In this document: positions 9,134 to 18,087 of the stretch, piece by piece
How positions within the stretch are numbered: position 1 is the first letter of the stretch
Layout of the letters: every line of letters begins with the position of its first letter
NCBI RefSeq assembly: GCF_028751195.1
Contig: NZ_CP066784.1
Span: 1,054,001-1,118,000 of the forward strand
DNA from: Alicyclobacillus sp. ALC3
GTDB lineage: Bacteria > Bacillota > Bacilli > Alicyclobacillales > Alicyclobacillaceae
Direction: 5' to 3'
Length of the DNA stretch: 64,000 bases
Notes under the pieces: model-generated
Seen by the model: the letters and a program-made list of their open reading frames with translations, nothing else
Told to the model about the DNA's origin: nothing
Databases searched by the model: none
Position numbers and translations under genes: made by a program

Positions 9134-10084
9134 ATGGATCTGTGGTTCTTGGGTACAGGAGCAGGTCAGCCAAGCAGAGACAGAAATGTGGCCTCCATCG
9201 CGTTAACCTGGTTTCAGGAGCGTGGCGCGTTCTGGCTGTTTGACTGCGGCGAAGCCACCCAGCATCAAATCCAGCGCAGCCCACTTTCCCTCGCTAAGCT
9301 TGAAAAAATTTTTCTCACCCATTTACACGGGGACCACCTGTTTGGTCTGCCTGGCATCCTTGGCAGCCGGTCTTTCAGTGGGACTACCCTGCCACTGCAG
9401 GTGTTCGGGCCAAAGGGACTGATGGCATACATCGACGCTACGCTCGGCGCGAGCCTAACGCACTTGACCTACCCGCTCGAGGTCGTGGAGATTGCACCAG
9501 GTCGAGTGTTCAAAGACGCAATGTGCACTGTGACGTGTCAAAAACTTGACCACACAATTGAATCTTTCGGGTATCGCATCGTCGAAGCAGCCACGCCAGG
9601 GGCCCTCGACGCGGACGCGCTCCGTCAAGCAGGATTACCGCCCGGACCGCTCTACGGGCAATTGAAGCGCGGGGAGTCTGTGCGACTTGCTGACGGCACC
9701 GTAGTGCAACCTGCCAATTTCATCGGTCCGGCGCAGCGGGGGCGCATTGTCGCGATTCTCGGCGACACGCGGCCTACGCCGGCTGCCATCCCGCTCGCGC
9801 AAAACGCTGACGTCCTTGTCCACGAAGCGACCTTTGCGGCAGAGGAGGCCGAGCTTGCTCCCAGCTACGGTCACTCGACTGCCAGCGATGCTGCGAGAGT
9901 CGCACAGACGGCAAACGCCCACCTGCTCGTGTTGACCCATATCAGCGCACGTTACTCAGGACAGGCGTCTGGCCAATTACTCGCAGAAGCGCAGGACATC
10001 TTTCCAGCAACTCGACTCGCATATGACCTCCTGCAGGTGAATGTCCCCAAGCGACCCGCCGGGGACGAACCACGGCGCGTTTGA
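9134..10084 (+). CDS. rnz: Ribonuclease Z
   Basis: A tRNA 3'-processing endonuclease of the metallo-beta-lactamase superfamily, 316 residues, matching the short bacterial RNase Z form (300-320). The zinc motif is His63-x-His65-x-Asp67-His68 in THLHGDHLFG. Later ligands are in LDHTIES, GDTRP and LTHISARY, and the exosite region with flexible glycine/proline residues (GLPPGPLYG) lies around residue 170. An AGGAGG at about 9123 sets the ATG. It is divergent from the dehydrogenase gene with a very short shared promoter region. Confidence 0.95.
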   Translation: MDLWFLGTGAGQPSRDRNVASIALTWFQERGAFWLFDCGEATQHQIQRSPLSLAKLEKIFLTHLHGDHLFGLPGILGSRSFSGTTLPLQVFGPKGLMAYIDATLGASLTHLTYPLEVVEIAPGRVFKDAMCTVTCQKLDHTIESFGYRIVEAATPGALDADALRQAGLPPGPLYGQLKRGESVRLADGTVVQPANFIGPAQRGRIVAILGDTRPTPAAIPLAQNADVLVHEATFAAEEAELAPSYGHSTASDAARVAQTANAHLLVLTHISARYSGQASGQLLAEAQDIFPATRLAYDLLQVNVPKRPAGDEPRRV

Positions 10085-10100
10085 TAAACGGGATCACTAT

Positions 10101-10286
10101 CTATTCGCGCCCCTGCCTGGCCTGCTCAATCTTGGCTGCGATGTCGGGGCGTGGCACCCAGCAGGTAAACCGGTAACTACTCTTCGTTGTATAGCCGAGC
10201 CTGCTGCACATCAAGGTATGCCCTGCGTTCCCGCGAACCACCCGAAAGTGCTGACACGTTGCACAGCAGTGATAGTTTTTCGACAT
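10101..10286 (-). CDS. Small four-cysteine conserved protein
   Basis: A 61-residue protein with CCATCQHF near the N terminus, MCSRLGY in the middle and FTCWVP towards the end, suggesting a small zinc-binding fold. Proteins of this pattern occur widely in Bacilli without assigned function. The ATG at 10286 is preceded by GAGGTGG; the longer frame starting at 10328 lacks a binding site. Confidence 0.72.
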   Translation of the reverse strand: MSKNYHCCATCQHFRVVRGNAGHTLMCSRLGYTTKSSYRFTCWVPRPDIAAKIEQARQGRE

Positions 10287-10348
10287 ACGCCCACCTCGCC
10301 TTAGCCATTCACCCGTAGTGTAGCACACCGCAACTTGGTCATCGGGCG

Positions 10349-10387
10349 TAAAAAAGCGGCAGCTCGCAGGTCTGCGAGTTGCCGCTT
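10349..10387 (-). terminator. Rho-independent terminator for the glycosidase-like gene
   Basis: The 16-base arms at 10354-10369 and 10372-10387 pair with a single G-T wobble around a tiny loop. On the minus strand the stem is followed by a run of T (10349-10355 on plus). It lies directly downstream of the minus-strand gene ending at 10411. Confidence 0.85.
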
Positions 10388-10410
10388 GCGTCCATCTCAG
10401 CCACGGCCGT

Positions 10411-11625
10411 TCAGGGACTGCAGTCGACGCCGCTGTCCCGGAACTGAACCGTGTTATACTTTGCCCCCCAGCCGGTCACCGTTTGTACGTCCGTGGTTGC
10501 TGGGCAGGACGCGTAGTAGGCGTCGTAGCCTTCAATGTTCCCACCTGTCACCTGCGGTGTATTGCCCTGGATTGGAGAAACCGCAATGAACGCCGGGAGG
10601 TTGATGGCCTTCAGGTCGTACGTCGCGTACTGACTTTGGTTCGCGTAAAAACCAGGTTGCAGGTTCGAGTTGACCTGCCTCAGACCGTCTGCCCAACCCG
10701 TAATCCAGTCCGACCACTCTTTCGCGGTGGACGCAGGTGTGTTGTATCCCTCAGGGTCGACAATCACGGCGTTTGGCAACACCTTTCCACCGTAGCCCAT
10801 CAACGTCTTGCCCGCGTACTGCCCGGCTTTGTACCCTCCCTCGTAAAACGAGTCGCTTCCAGTCGGCCAACTGACAGTCCAGAACGAGAGCCAAAATACG
10901 TTGTAGCTCCCTGGACTAAGCACCCCCGAGATGAGTTTATCGATTTGCGAAGACAGTTCTTGCGTGTAGGGCGCCGCAGGAGTTCCGAGTGCACCGGTCG
11001 CTGCAACGCCCTTCCACCCCATTTGGATCGCGTTTCTCACCTCATTGCTCGAAGAAAAGGAAGCATAGACACCGACGCCCCCCTGTGATTGCGGAGCGCT
11101 GCGTGAAGGCGTGCCACTTGAAGTCGGCACCGGGATCACGTTGGCCGCTGCGCCACCGCTCACGGAAAGGTCGGAACTCGCATTTGACACGCACACTTTC
11201 CGCGGTGTCTCTTGTTTTGGCAAAGTGGTCCACTGGGCCGGGAACACCCCGTGCACCGCGTAATAGGCCATCATAACTGCGAGCTTCAAGCTGTCGATTG
11301 CAGTGGTCCCCGCTGCGTTGACAAAGTAATCAGCTTGCAGCGTATCAATTCCACGGCCGCTCGGGTGTACGGCAAAGGGTGTCGAGCCTGCCGCCTGACC
11401 ACTCGGGTTCGACCAACCACACTCGTTGTAGTACAGCGCATAGAGCGCTGCGCCGCCAACAGCGATCACGAGGTCATTTCCACCCTGAACTCTCGTCCAG
11501 GCCTCAGAAAACGACCCAAGAACGTTAGACTGTGGCACGCCTGCTGCGTTCGCCGCCGCTACGCATTTGACGTAGTCGAGGGGCACTGCAGCGTATAGAT
11601 ACACATTGGACGACGTCACTGGCAT
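10411..11625 (-). CDS. Glycoside-hydrolase-like two-domain protein
   Basis: A 404-residue protein without an evident signal peptide. The N-terminal domain (about 1-150) has alternating hydrophobic strands and helices (LVIAVGGAALYALYY). A Ser/Pro-rich linker spans about 165-190. The C-terminal domain (about 195-404) resembles TIM-barrel glycosidase-like folds: GVYASF at strand 1, NAVIVDPEGYNTP with an acidic pair at a likely active site, LQPGFYANQSQY, and a final NTVQFRDSG typical of GH25-like or DUF1906-like lysins. A role in cell-wall or spore-coat hydrolysis is inference. The start at 11625 has AAAGAGGTGA upstream. Its own terminator follows. Confidence 0.68.
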   Translation of the reverse strand: MPVTSSNVYLYAAVPLDYVKCVAAANAAGVPQSNVLGSFSEAWTRVQGGNDLVIAVGGAALYALYYNECGWSNPSGQAAGSTPFAVHPSGRGIDTLQADYFVNAAGTTAIDSLKLAVMMAYYAVHGVFPAQWTTLPKQETPRKVCVSNASSDLSVSGGAAANVIPVPTSSGTPSRSAPQSQGGVGVYASFSSSNEVRNAIQMGWKGVAATGALGTPAAPYTQELSSQIDKLISGVLSPGSYNVFWLSFWTVSWPTGSDSFYEGGYKAGQYAGKTLMGYGGKVLPNAVIVDPEGYNTPASTAKEWSDWITGWADGLRQVNSNLQPGFYANQSQYATYDLKAINLPAFIAVSPIQGNTPQVTGGNIEGYDAYYASCPATTDVQTVTGWGAKYNTVQFRDSGVDCSP

Positions 11626-11853
11626 GTTTGTTCACCTCTTTCGTTGTTGCAGGCTATGCGAACCGCGTCGCATCTTTGCCGGACAAACACAGAATTGGGC
11701 CCACCGTCGCTGTGAAAGAGGGACACTCCCCTACCCACTCTGGCGGCGCTGTGCATTCACTACAGGTGTGTCTAATCGGCTGGCATACACAGACTCCAAA
11801 GTTCAAGCGTCTGCACGTATAGATGCGGGCGTAACGCAAACGAGGTGACGACA

Positions 11854-12507
11854 ATGCTGTACACGGCACTCGGCGATTCCATTACAGCGGGCGAACTGGC
11901 CACGTCGCCTGCGCGTGCATATCCAAGTCTAGTCACACAAAATCTCCAGCAACATCGCCGTGGCTGGTTTGGAGAGGTACTGGCGGAACCTGGCTGGACA
12001 AGTCAAACACTGAATGCCGCGGTTTGGGAAAACGGCCCCTTACCGCTACGAAAGTCTAATGTCATCACCATTTGGGTCGGAGGCGACAACTTAGCTGACG
12101 CAGCACTCGCCATGCTGAATGGAGCGCGGCCGGCGATTCTGAAACGTTCGCTTGCAGGGTATACCCGAAGTTTACGGGCTCTGATAGTGGGCATTCGACG
12201 AGTGAGCCGTGCGGGGGTCGTAGTCTGCACACAGTACAATCCATTTCCAAACACGCCCCTCGCCGCTCAGGGTATTGCCGCATTGAACGAGGCCACACGC
12301 GCCGTAGCAGCTTCAACCAACGCTGCAGTTGCTCCGGTTGACGTGTGGTTTGCGGGGCAACAAGCGAGACTGATCGCTGGCTACCGAACAGGCAGAGTGC
12401 AGGACGTATTTCGGGCAGTGCCCGTGCCGATTCACCCAAACAACCGCGGGCACCGAGTCATCGCAGACGGACTTACGCCTATCGTGGCAAATGCATACAC
12501 ACCTTGA
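11854..12507 (+). CDS. SGNH/GDSL-family hydrolase
   Basis: A 217-residue esterase-like protein. Block I is GDSITAGE near the N terminus with the catalytic serine, and block V is IHPNNRGH with the catalytic His. Block III reads GGDN instead of the usual GxND, a swap that could affect the oxyanion hole. Spore-formers have related cortex or germination phospholipases (LipC type), and the position directly before sigK fits a sporulation role, but this is inference. The ATG at 11854 sits five bases after AGGTGA; the GTG at 11845 overlaps that site. The stop is 10 bases before a sigma-E/K-like -10 element. Confidence 0.8.
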   Translation: MLYTALGDSITAGELATSPARAYPSLVTQNLQQHRRGWFGEVLAEPGWTSQTLNAAVWENGPLPLRKSNVITIWVGGDNLADAALAMLNGARPAILKRSLAGYTRSLRALIVGIRRVSRAGVVVCTQYNPFPNTPLAAQGIAALNEATRAVAASTNAAVAPVDVWFAGQQARLIAGYRTGRVQDVFRAVPVPIHPNNRGHRVIADGLTPIVANAYTP

Positions 12508-12517
12508 GCCCAACTCT

Positions 12518-12526
12518 CATACAGTA
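12518..12526 (+). promoter_or_regulatory. Possible sigma-E/sigma-K -10 element for sigK
   Basis: CATACAGTA matches the mother-cell sigma-factor -10 pattern CATANNNTA. It lies 34 bases before the sigK start and just after the upstream stop. A sigma-K-type AC lies at a plausible -35 distance; the sigma-E -35 is not clear. sigK in other species is transcribed by these sigma factors, so the fit is sensible but not proven. Confidence 0.45.
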
Positions 12527-12559
12527 CGACATCCCGCATTCTGCACGGAGGTGAACCGC

Positions 12560-13114
12560 TTGCTGTCTTTGGCGCTCGCCGTGACATCTTTGGTGCGCAA
12601 CTTTACCCTGGTGACAGGGTATGTAAACCAGTCGTTTCCTCAGCCGCTCAACAAGGAACAGGAACGAGAGTGTTTCGAACGTTGGCAGAACGGCGACCGC
12701 GAAGCATACCACACGCTAATCGAACACAACCTCCGCCTGGTTGCGCACGTAGCCAAAAAGTTTGATTCGAGCGGGATCGACCACGACGACTTGATCTCCA
12801 TCGGCAGTGTCGGTCTCATTAAGGCCGTGGAAACCTATCAGCCCACAAAGGGCACCAAATTCGCTACCTACGCAGCCCGTTGCATTCAGAACGAGATCCT
12901 ACTGTCAAAGGGAACTGAGAAATATCCATCTTTTATGATTCATCCACAATTCCATCGCATTGCCTACGAGTCGGGAGTACCGAATCCCCCATCAATGGAA
13001 CGGACGCTGGTCGGCAGCCCCGTCCTCCACGTTGGATACATCGGCTGCCAACCAAGTTCCCTTCTAGCCTTTTCATTTGACGCTCCCCGTTCCCACGGCT
13101 CATGTTCCGTTTGA
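12560..13114 (+). CDS. sigK: Pro-sigma-K, N-terminal fragment (gene interrupted)
   Basis: The 5' part of the late mother-cell sigma factor. The TTG at 12560 follows GGAGGTGA. Residues 1-20 are the hydrophobic pro-sequence (LALAVTSLVRNFTLVTG), with the likely SpoIVFB cleavage point before Tyr21-Val. Region 1.2/2 follows: SFPQPL, LIEHNLRLVAHVAKKF, DLISIGSVGLIKAVETY and TKFATYAARCIQNEIL. After the codons for N-E-I-L (to about 12900) the family match stops. The frame runs on for about 70 unrelated residues to a stop at 13114, so the unrearranged gene cannot give a full sigma factor. The break is at the same conserved residues where B. subtilis sigK is split by skin. The next piece resumes at 36202. 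Confidence 0.93.
   Translation: MLSLALAVTSLVRNFTLVTGYVNQSFPQPLNKEQERECFERWQNGDREAYHTLIEHNLRLVAHVAKKFDSSGIDHDDLISIGSVGLIKAVETYQPTKGTKFATYAARCIQNEILLSKGTEKYPSFMIHPQFHRIAYESGVPNPPSMERTLVGSPVLHVGYIGCQPSSLLAFSFDAPRSHGSCSV
12893..12900 (+). other. Left attachment site of element 1 (in sigK)
   Basis: GAGATCCT at the N-E-I-L codons matches GAGATTCT at 36202-36209 except for one base. Joining left and right sequence anywhere within this core gives Glu-Ile-Leu-Met in frame, the sequence expected in sigma-K. The true crossover dinucleotide cannot be fixed by eye. Confidence 0.7.
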
Positions 13115-13851
13115 GCAACAGGCAACGGGGCACCTAACGCGTGAGCATATACAGGCAACCAGTCCATTCCGGACGCTGGTTCATCATCCACAATGTTCAC
13201 AGTACAAGTTGGCCAGTCCAAGGCAAGGAATGCCGCGTTCGCGGCGTCTTCAACATGTATAAACGAAGTGACGCCTGCGGTCGCGGCAACCCTCTGCTGA
13301 CGAACCTGTGCAGCCATGAAACCATCCCCGGCATACCAGGTCCCGGGTCCATAGAACAATCCATAACGCAGGATAACATGCTGAGGGACCTTTGACACAG
13401 CCTGTTCCAAAGCGACAATTCCCTCCAAAAGACTCCTCCGAGGGGCAGGCGCGACGATGTCCAGTGGCACTTCTTCGGACGCAGGACCAGCCCCTGCTTC
13501 ATACGCCCAAGCGACGCTTTGCCCAATCATTCTGTCAACACCACTTTGAAGGGACGCATCAACCAAATTCCGTGTGCCGTTCACTCTTATCCTAGTGTTT
13601 TGAACAAAGTCACGGTCCGCGAGTGAAGTGAGTTGGTGAATGACCACCTCCGGTTTGATATCTTCCAGGAGTGACCTGATGCCCTCTCGATCAAGAGCAT
13701 CACCTGTGACTGCATGAGCGCCTAAACCTTCAATGATTGCTTTTCGTTCTGCCGTCCGTGTCATTCCAGTGACTTCGTGATTGGCATGGACCAGTTTGGG
13801 GATCAACAAGCGCCCGACCACACCCGTTGCACCTGCGACAAAAATCCTCAT
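12964..13851 (-). CDS. NAD-dependent epimerase/dehydratase (extended SDR)
   Basis: A 295-residue Rossmann protein beginning with the nucleotide motif GATGVVGRLL. It acts on a sugar nucleotide or similar small molecule that cannot be named from sequence. The usual Tyr-x3-Lys is not obvious: the region after SVAWAYEAG is divergent, and RYGLFYGPGTWY is conserved as in NAD-binding epimerase relatives. The ATG at 13851 is fixed by AGGAGG eight bases upstream. Its 3' end lies only about 65 bases inside the left attachment site and overlaps the out-of-frame tail of the broken sigK frame. Confidence 0.82.
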   Translation of the reverse strand: MRIFVAGATGVVGRLLIPKLVHANHEVTGMTRTAERKAIIEGLGAHAVTGDALDREGIRSLLEDIKPEVVIHQLTSLADRDFVQNTRIRVNGTRNLVDASLQSGVDRMIGQSVAWAYEAGAGPASEEVPLDIVAPAPRRSLLEGIVALEQAVSKVPQHVILRYGLFYGPGTWYAGDGFMAAQVRQQRVAATAGVTSFIHVEDAANAAFLALDWPTCTVNIVDDEPASGMDWLPVYAHALGAPLPVAQTEHEPWERGASNEKARRELGWQPMYPTWRTGLPTSVRSIDGGFGTPDS

Positions 13852-13940
13852 TTGTGTTCCTCCTACGTGCGCATTCACATTCTGGGTCTCGTCACCGCCA
13901 CTGGGAAAAGCCAGTTTGGGCATAAAGGCCGAGCAACATC

Positions 13941-14786
13941 CTACAAAAAATGACCGTTCAATTCTTGATATGACATTTCGGATAGCAAGGAGTGATCATA
14001 GGTTCCAGCGGTGAACAACTCAGTTGCAACCTTTTTCACCGCCCCCATCGCAACCTTGAGTGCAGCGGGACCCATGCTGATTCTGGAAACGCCGATTGCT
14101 TGCAATTGTTGCACAGAAGGCATTCCACTTCCGGCCATAAAATTCACCGGGCCATGGATTTCGCGCACCAGTTTGTGCATGATATCAACATCTTTCACGC
14201 CAAACACAAAAATACAGTCAGCACCTGCCTGTCGGTACAGAGCCGCTCGATGAAGCGTGTCCTCAAGCAATTCATCGGTCACTTTCTCGCTATGCTTGAA
14301 GGTATCGATTCTGGCATTGATGAACAGGGCAAGATTGCGCGCTTCGCTCACTTCGCGTATTGCAGCAATCCTCTGCACCTGAAACTCCTCTGGGAACAGG
14401 GCCTCATCTGCCAGTCCAACCGAATCTTCAATATTGATTCCAACAATGCCGGTGTCTACCAGTCTGTCAACGTAATCCGCCGCTCTCTCCGGTGTCAGTC
14501 CGTAACCCGACTCGATGTCTGCAGACACGGGGACATGAACACTTTTGACGATTCTTCCAAGCGCCGAGACGAGCATATCAAAAGGCAAGTAGCCACCATC
14601 CGGATATCCAAGTGCCATTGCCATGCCCGCACTCGTTGTTCCGATGGCCGGAAATCCAGCACTTTCAAAAATGCGCGCCGTGATGGCATCCCATGCATTC
14701 GGCAATACCAGGGGCTTCGAAAAATAGTGTAAATCTCGAAATGACCGTGCCTTCGACGCTTGTTCATTCACGGGTGTGACCCCCAT
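13941..14786 (-). CDS. Isocitrate lyase/PEP mutase family enzyme
   Basis: A 281-residue single-domain TIM-barrel enzyme of the ICL/PEPM superfamily. Metal and substrate elements are recognisable: LPNAWDAITARIFESAGF, SADIESGYG with the metal-binding acidic residues, GINIEDS and FINARIDTF. The typical isocitrate-lyase catalytic KKCGH loop is not seen, so it is more likely a carboxy-phosphonoenolpyruvate mutase-like or oxaloacetate/2-methylisocitrate-type lyase. The start at 14786 is a compromise; a GTG five codons later, after GGGGGT, is also possible. Divergent MocR suggests control by an aminotransferase-like regulator. Confidence 0.82.
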   Translation of the reverse strand: MGVTPVNEQASKARSFRDLHYFSKPLVLPNAWDAITARIFESAGFPAIGTTSAGMAMALGYPDGGYLPFDMLVSALGRIVKSVHVPVSADIESGYGLTPERAADYVDRLVDTGIVGINIEDSVGLADEALFPEEFQVQRIAAIREVSEARNLALFINARIDTFKHSEKVTDELLEDTLHRAALYRQAGADCIFVFGVKDVDIMHKLVREIHGPVNFMAGSGMPSVQQLQAIGVSRISMGPAALKVAMGAVKKVATELFTAGTYDHSLLSEMSYQELNGHFL

Positions 14787-14890
14787 TCCCTCACGGATGT
14801 GTTCAAGCACCTTGACGAAATCATAAATCCACACTGACTATGAAAAAAGGTTCAGATTACGCTAAAATTATAAGGTCAGGAGGGATTTCT

Positions 14891-16294
14891 TTGTTTGATC
14901 TCGCTTTTCATGTCAACAACGAAACAAAACTCCCGTATTACCGACAACTTTATTGGTTTATCCGCACGGAGATTGAAGCGGGACGCATTGCAGTTGGTAC
15001 CAAGCTTCCTTCGGTTCGAGAACTCGCAACTTCCCTGCAAATAAGTAAAACTACCGTGGAATCTGCATATCAACAACTTGTAGCAGAAGGGTATATAACG
15101 AGCACGTCGCGGACCGGTTTCTTTTCGTTGCCTCCTGAAGAGACATTTGTGAGACCTTCACGAACACAGACACTTACGGCGCACTCAGGAGCAGATGAAA
15201 CCGCTACTTGCGAGATCGACTTTCATCCGGCCCACACGGATACCTCTCAGTTTCCAAAGACTACATGGAGGAAGCTATTTAATGAAGTTTTAAACAACAT
15301 GGACGATGAGACACTGCAGTTCGGGAACCCCCTTGGAGAATGGGGGTTGCGCCAACAGATCGCACAGTATCTGCAGCAGTCTCGAGGCGTCCGGTGTACG
15401 TCCGACCAAATTGTGATTGGTAATGGTTTACACTCCTCCATTCAACTGCTCTGGCAGCTGCTGAATAATGACAGGACAATGCTGGCGATGGAAGACCCGG
15501 GGTACACAAAAGTGAGGTCATGGTTTCATCGACTCTCAGTGCCTGTTATACCGATTGAAGTCGAAGATGATGGACTCAGTGTGAAGGGGTTGCAAGAGTC
15601 ACAGGCGAATTTGGCCTATGTGACCCCTTCTCACCAATTTCCCAACGGAATGGTCATGTCATATACGAAACGCAAACAACTACTGCAGTGGGCCTCTGTT
15701 CGGAATCGCTTTATCCTCGAGGATGATTACGACGGTGAATTTCGTTATACAGAAAAGCCAATCCCTTCCTTGCAGGGACTGGACATGAATGACACAGTTG
15801 TATACATTGGGACATTTTCAAAATCGTTGTCATCGGCATTACGTATGAACTACATGGTGTTGCCGATACAACTGCTAAACCGTTTGATGGACTTGCGCCT
15901 TCCGCTCGAACCCGCTGTATCGCGCATCCTACAAGCGGTCATGGAACGCTTCATGGAGTCGGGTCATTGGGAAACGCACCTACGCCGCATGCGGAGAGTG
16001 TATCGAAAAAAGCATGAGGTGCTGATTGAGTCGCTTCGGGCTGAGTTCGGGAGTTCAATCGTTCTCAAAGGTTATGGGGCTGGCCTACATGTATCAGTGA
16101 CCCTCGTGGACCATCCACGGAAGGAGGTCGAACTCATTGAGAGTGCAGAGTCTGTCGGCGTTGGAGTATACAATTTCCCACAATCAAGAGAGCACACCGA
16201 TTCATATTCACCCACTCTGTACCTTGGATTTGGCGGGCTAACTCCCGAGCAAATTCGCGATGGCGTACACCGATTAAGGAGAGTTTGGTTGTAA
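14891..16294 (+). CDS. MocR-type transcription factor (GntR HTH fused to aminotransferase fold)
   Basis: A 467-residue regulator. The N-terminal winged helix (about 15-80) contains the GntR signature LPSVRELATSLQISKTTVESAYQQL. After a linker, a fold-type I PLP domain follows, with EDPGY, YVTPSHQFP, DDYDGEFRY and the Schiff-base lysine in GTFSKSLSSALRMNY. Such proteins sense amino acids or vitamin B6 and control neighbouring genes. The TTG at 14891 is preceded by AGGAGGG and chosen over an ATG at 14840 with no binding site. It is divergent from the lyase gene, its likely target. A broken relative lies at 26.3-26.6 kb. Confidence 0.9.
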   Translation: MFDLAFHVNNETKLPYYRQLYWFIRTEIEAGRIAVGTKLPSVRELATSLQISKTTVESAYQQLVAEGYITSTSRTGFFSLPPEETFVRPSRTQTLTAHSGADETATCEIDFHPAHTDTSQFPKTTWRKLFNEVLNNMDDETLQFGNPLGEWGLRQQIAQYLQQSRGVRCTSDQIVIGNGLHSSIQLLWQLLNNDRTMLAMEDPGYTKVRSWFHRLSVPVIPIEVEDDGLSVKGLQESQANLAYVTPSHQFPNGMVMSYTKRKQLLQWASVRNRFILEDDYDGEFRYTEKPIPSLQGLDMNDTVVYIGTFSKSLSSALRMNYMVLPIQLLNRLMDLRLPLEPAVSRILQAVMERFMESGHWETHLRRMRRVYRKKHEVLIESLRAEFGSSIVLKGYGAGLHVSVTLVDHPRKEVELIESAESVGVGVYNFPQSREHTDSYSPTLYLGFGGLTPEQIRDGVHRLRRVWL

Positions 16295-16394
16295 GATTGA
16301 AATGATGTCAGTCAGCGGTACAATCCAACTGGATGAGACTCAATTCGATGTTGAGCTCATGTAAGATTGTCATTGCATGCTTGTTCCCTCATCT

Positions 16395-17201
16395 CTAGAG
16401 GGGCAATTGTCGTCTACGAAAACCTGCGATTGCAATCCCAAATAGGACCACACTAGCAGCAGCAAGTGAAACAGAATCAGCAACGAAGTGCCCCTGTCCA
16501 CGGATGAGATTTTGCGGATCGAAGACGTTGAAGAGAGTTAAATGGTTCATCCAGTCAAACTTGGTAGTCAGGTCACCCACCGTGTGCAAACCATAAAAAA
16601 CAATGGTCAACAGAGCCGATAGACCCAGTGCGGTGCGTTCATCGCGAACTAGGCATGAGAACAGAAAGCAGTAGCCGGATACAACGGCAAACAGTAGTAC
16701 TCCAACGATGTTCATCTGCACGAAATGCGTGTCATTCATTCCCGAATGATGGACCAACCAATGAACGCCGAGCAGGGCTCCTACTGTGCTAACCACCCCA
16801 ATGGCAAGGACTCCACTGGTCAGCACAGCCGCCTGGGTGGTCGCAATTTTTGTGCGGGATACAGGAGAAGCCAATAAATACGCCATCGACCCCGTGTCGA
16901 CCAAATGCGCAACCAGTTTCGTTGCAACAAAAACAGTATAAACGCTCATAATAATCAAATAGAGGAGACTGTAGAATTCGCCCCCGAGAAAGTCGCCGAT
17001 ATGTGTAACGCCAACTGTATAGCCGAGCACCTTCATCAATCCCTGGGGCATTTGTCGTAAAAGGTTGTTGAGCGCTTGTGACCCGGCGAACGATGGATAG
17101 ATCCAAATGAATAACCACAGATAAAATAGCATGCCGAACGCATAGCTTGAAATCGTCTTCGCATTCGATTTTAACTCATTGAAATATAAGGCCCAATTCA
17201 T
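16395..17201 (-). CDS. ABC-2 type transporter permease
   Basis: A 268-residue protein with six hydrophobic segments (for example YAFGMLFYLWLFIWIYPSFAG, GVLAIGVVSTVGALLGV, ASVVLFGIAIAGF). It is the membrane half of an exporter with the ATPase just upstream; the two genes are separated by a single base. The start at 17201 follows GGGGAGG. It is the last gene of a TetR-controlled operon. The substrate is unknown; a drug or bacteriocin efflux role is typical for this arrangement. Confidence 0.85.
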   Translation of the reverse strand: MNWALYFNELKSNAKTISSYAFGMLFYLWLFIWIYPSFAGSQALNNLLRQMPQGLMKVLGYTVGVTHIGDFLGGEFYSLLYLIIMSVYTVFVATKLVAHLVDTGSMAYLLASPVSRTKIATTQAAVLTSGVLAIGVVSTVGALLGVHWLVHHSGMNDTHFVQMNIVGVLLFAVVSGYCFLFSCLVRDERTALGLSALLTIVFYGLHTVGDLTTKFDWMNHLTLFNVFDPQNLIRGQGHFVADSVSLAAASVVLFGIAIAGFRRRQLPL

Positions 17202-17202
17202 C

Positions 17203-18087
17203 TCAAAGCGCCTCCCCTGTTCCATAAAAGTGCATGAAGACTTCTTCCAAGTTGAGTTGGTGAATGTCTAATGTGCGAATATTACACTGGGCCAACACTT
17301 GAATGAGTTCGTTATAATTACCTGTCACTTCAATATCGACTTCGTTCTGTCGTCGCTCTATGATTTGTAGCCCGGCATTAACCAGTGTTGCCTCGTCATT
17401 TGCGTCCCCAATGCCGACGGTGAGGACTTTGCGTTGCACTTGACGCAAAGTCTTGACGTCTTCCACGGCAATTAGTTTTCCGTCTTTGAGAATGCCAACT
17501 CGGTCGCACACGCGTTCTACCTCTGGAAACATGTGCGACGACATGAGAATAGTGACACCCCGCCCCTTTTCCTCTTTGATGAGTTCCAAAAAGCGCTGTT
17601 GCATCAGGGGGTCCAGACCGGATGTCGGCTCGTCTAAGACGAGCACGTGCGGTCTATGCATGAATGCTGCGACAATCCCTACCTTCTGTTTCATTCCTTT
17701 GGACATCTTACGGATGGGTGTCTTGACGTCCAAGTCGAAACGGTCGACCAGTTCATTTCGCCTTCGTGAATCATGCAGCTTTCTCATGCCAGCAAGCAAG
17801 TTGAGGAACTCAAGTCCGCTCATATTATCGAGAAAAGCAATCTCACCAGGAAGGTAGCCAAGCTGCTCCTGCACGCTCGCTGCCTGGGTCCAGCAATCCA
17901 TATCGTTAATGCGCGCAGTACCCGAATCCGGACGCAAAAAACCCATCAGATGCCTTATAGTCGTTGACTTCCCGGCTCCGTTAGGACCCAGGTAGCCAAA
18001 AACTTCGCCGCCTGACACGGTTAGAGAGAGGTCAAAGATACCGCGTCCATTCGAGAACTCTTTCGTTAAGTTCTGAAGCACAATCAT
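17203..18087 (-). CDS. ABC transporter ATPase
   Basis: A 294-residue ATPase with Walker A GPNGAGKST, signature MSKGMKQKVG, Walker B VLVLDEPTSGLDP and the switch His in MSSHMF. A C-terminal extension of about 80 residues follows the core, as in ABC-2 exporter subunits. The ATG overlaps the tetR stop by four bases, so translation is coupled. It works with the downstream permease. Confidence 0.92.
   Translation of the reverse strand: MIVLQNLTKEFSNGRGIFDLSLTVSGGEVFGYLGPNGAGKSTTIRHLMGFLRPDSGTARINDMDCWTQAASVQEQLGYLPGEIAFLDNMSGLEFLNLLAGMRKLHDSRRRNELVDRFDLDVKTPIRKMSKGMKQKVGIVAAFMHRPHVLVLDEPTSGLDPLMQQRFLELIKEEKGRGVTILMSSHMFPEVERVCDRVGILKDGKLIAVEDVKTLRQVQRKVLTVGIGDANDEATLVNAGLQIIERRQNEVDIEVTGNYNELIQVLAQCNIRTLDIHQLNLEEVFMHFYGTGEAL

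Noticed and set aside
12901-13114. C-terminal 70 residues of the sigK frame as a real sigma-factor tail
   Set aside because: They do not resemble any sigma region and overlap the end of a real gene on the other strand; they are read-through into the element.
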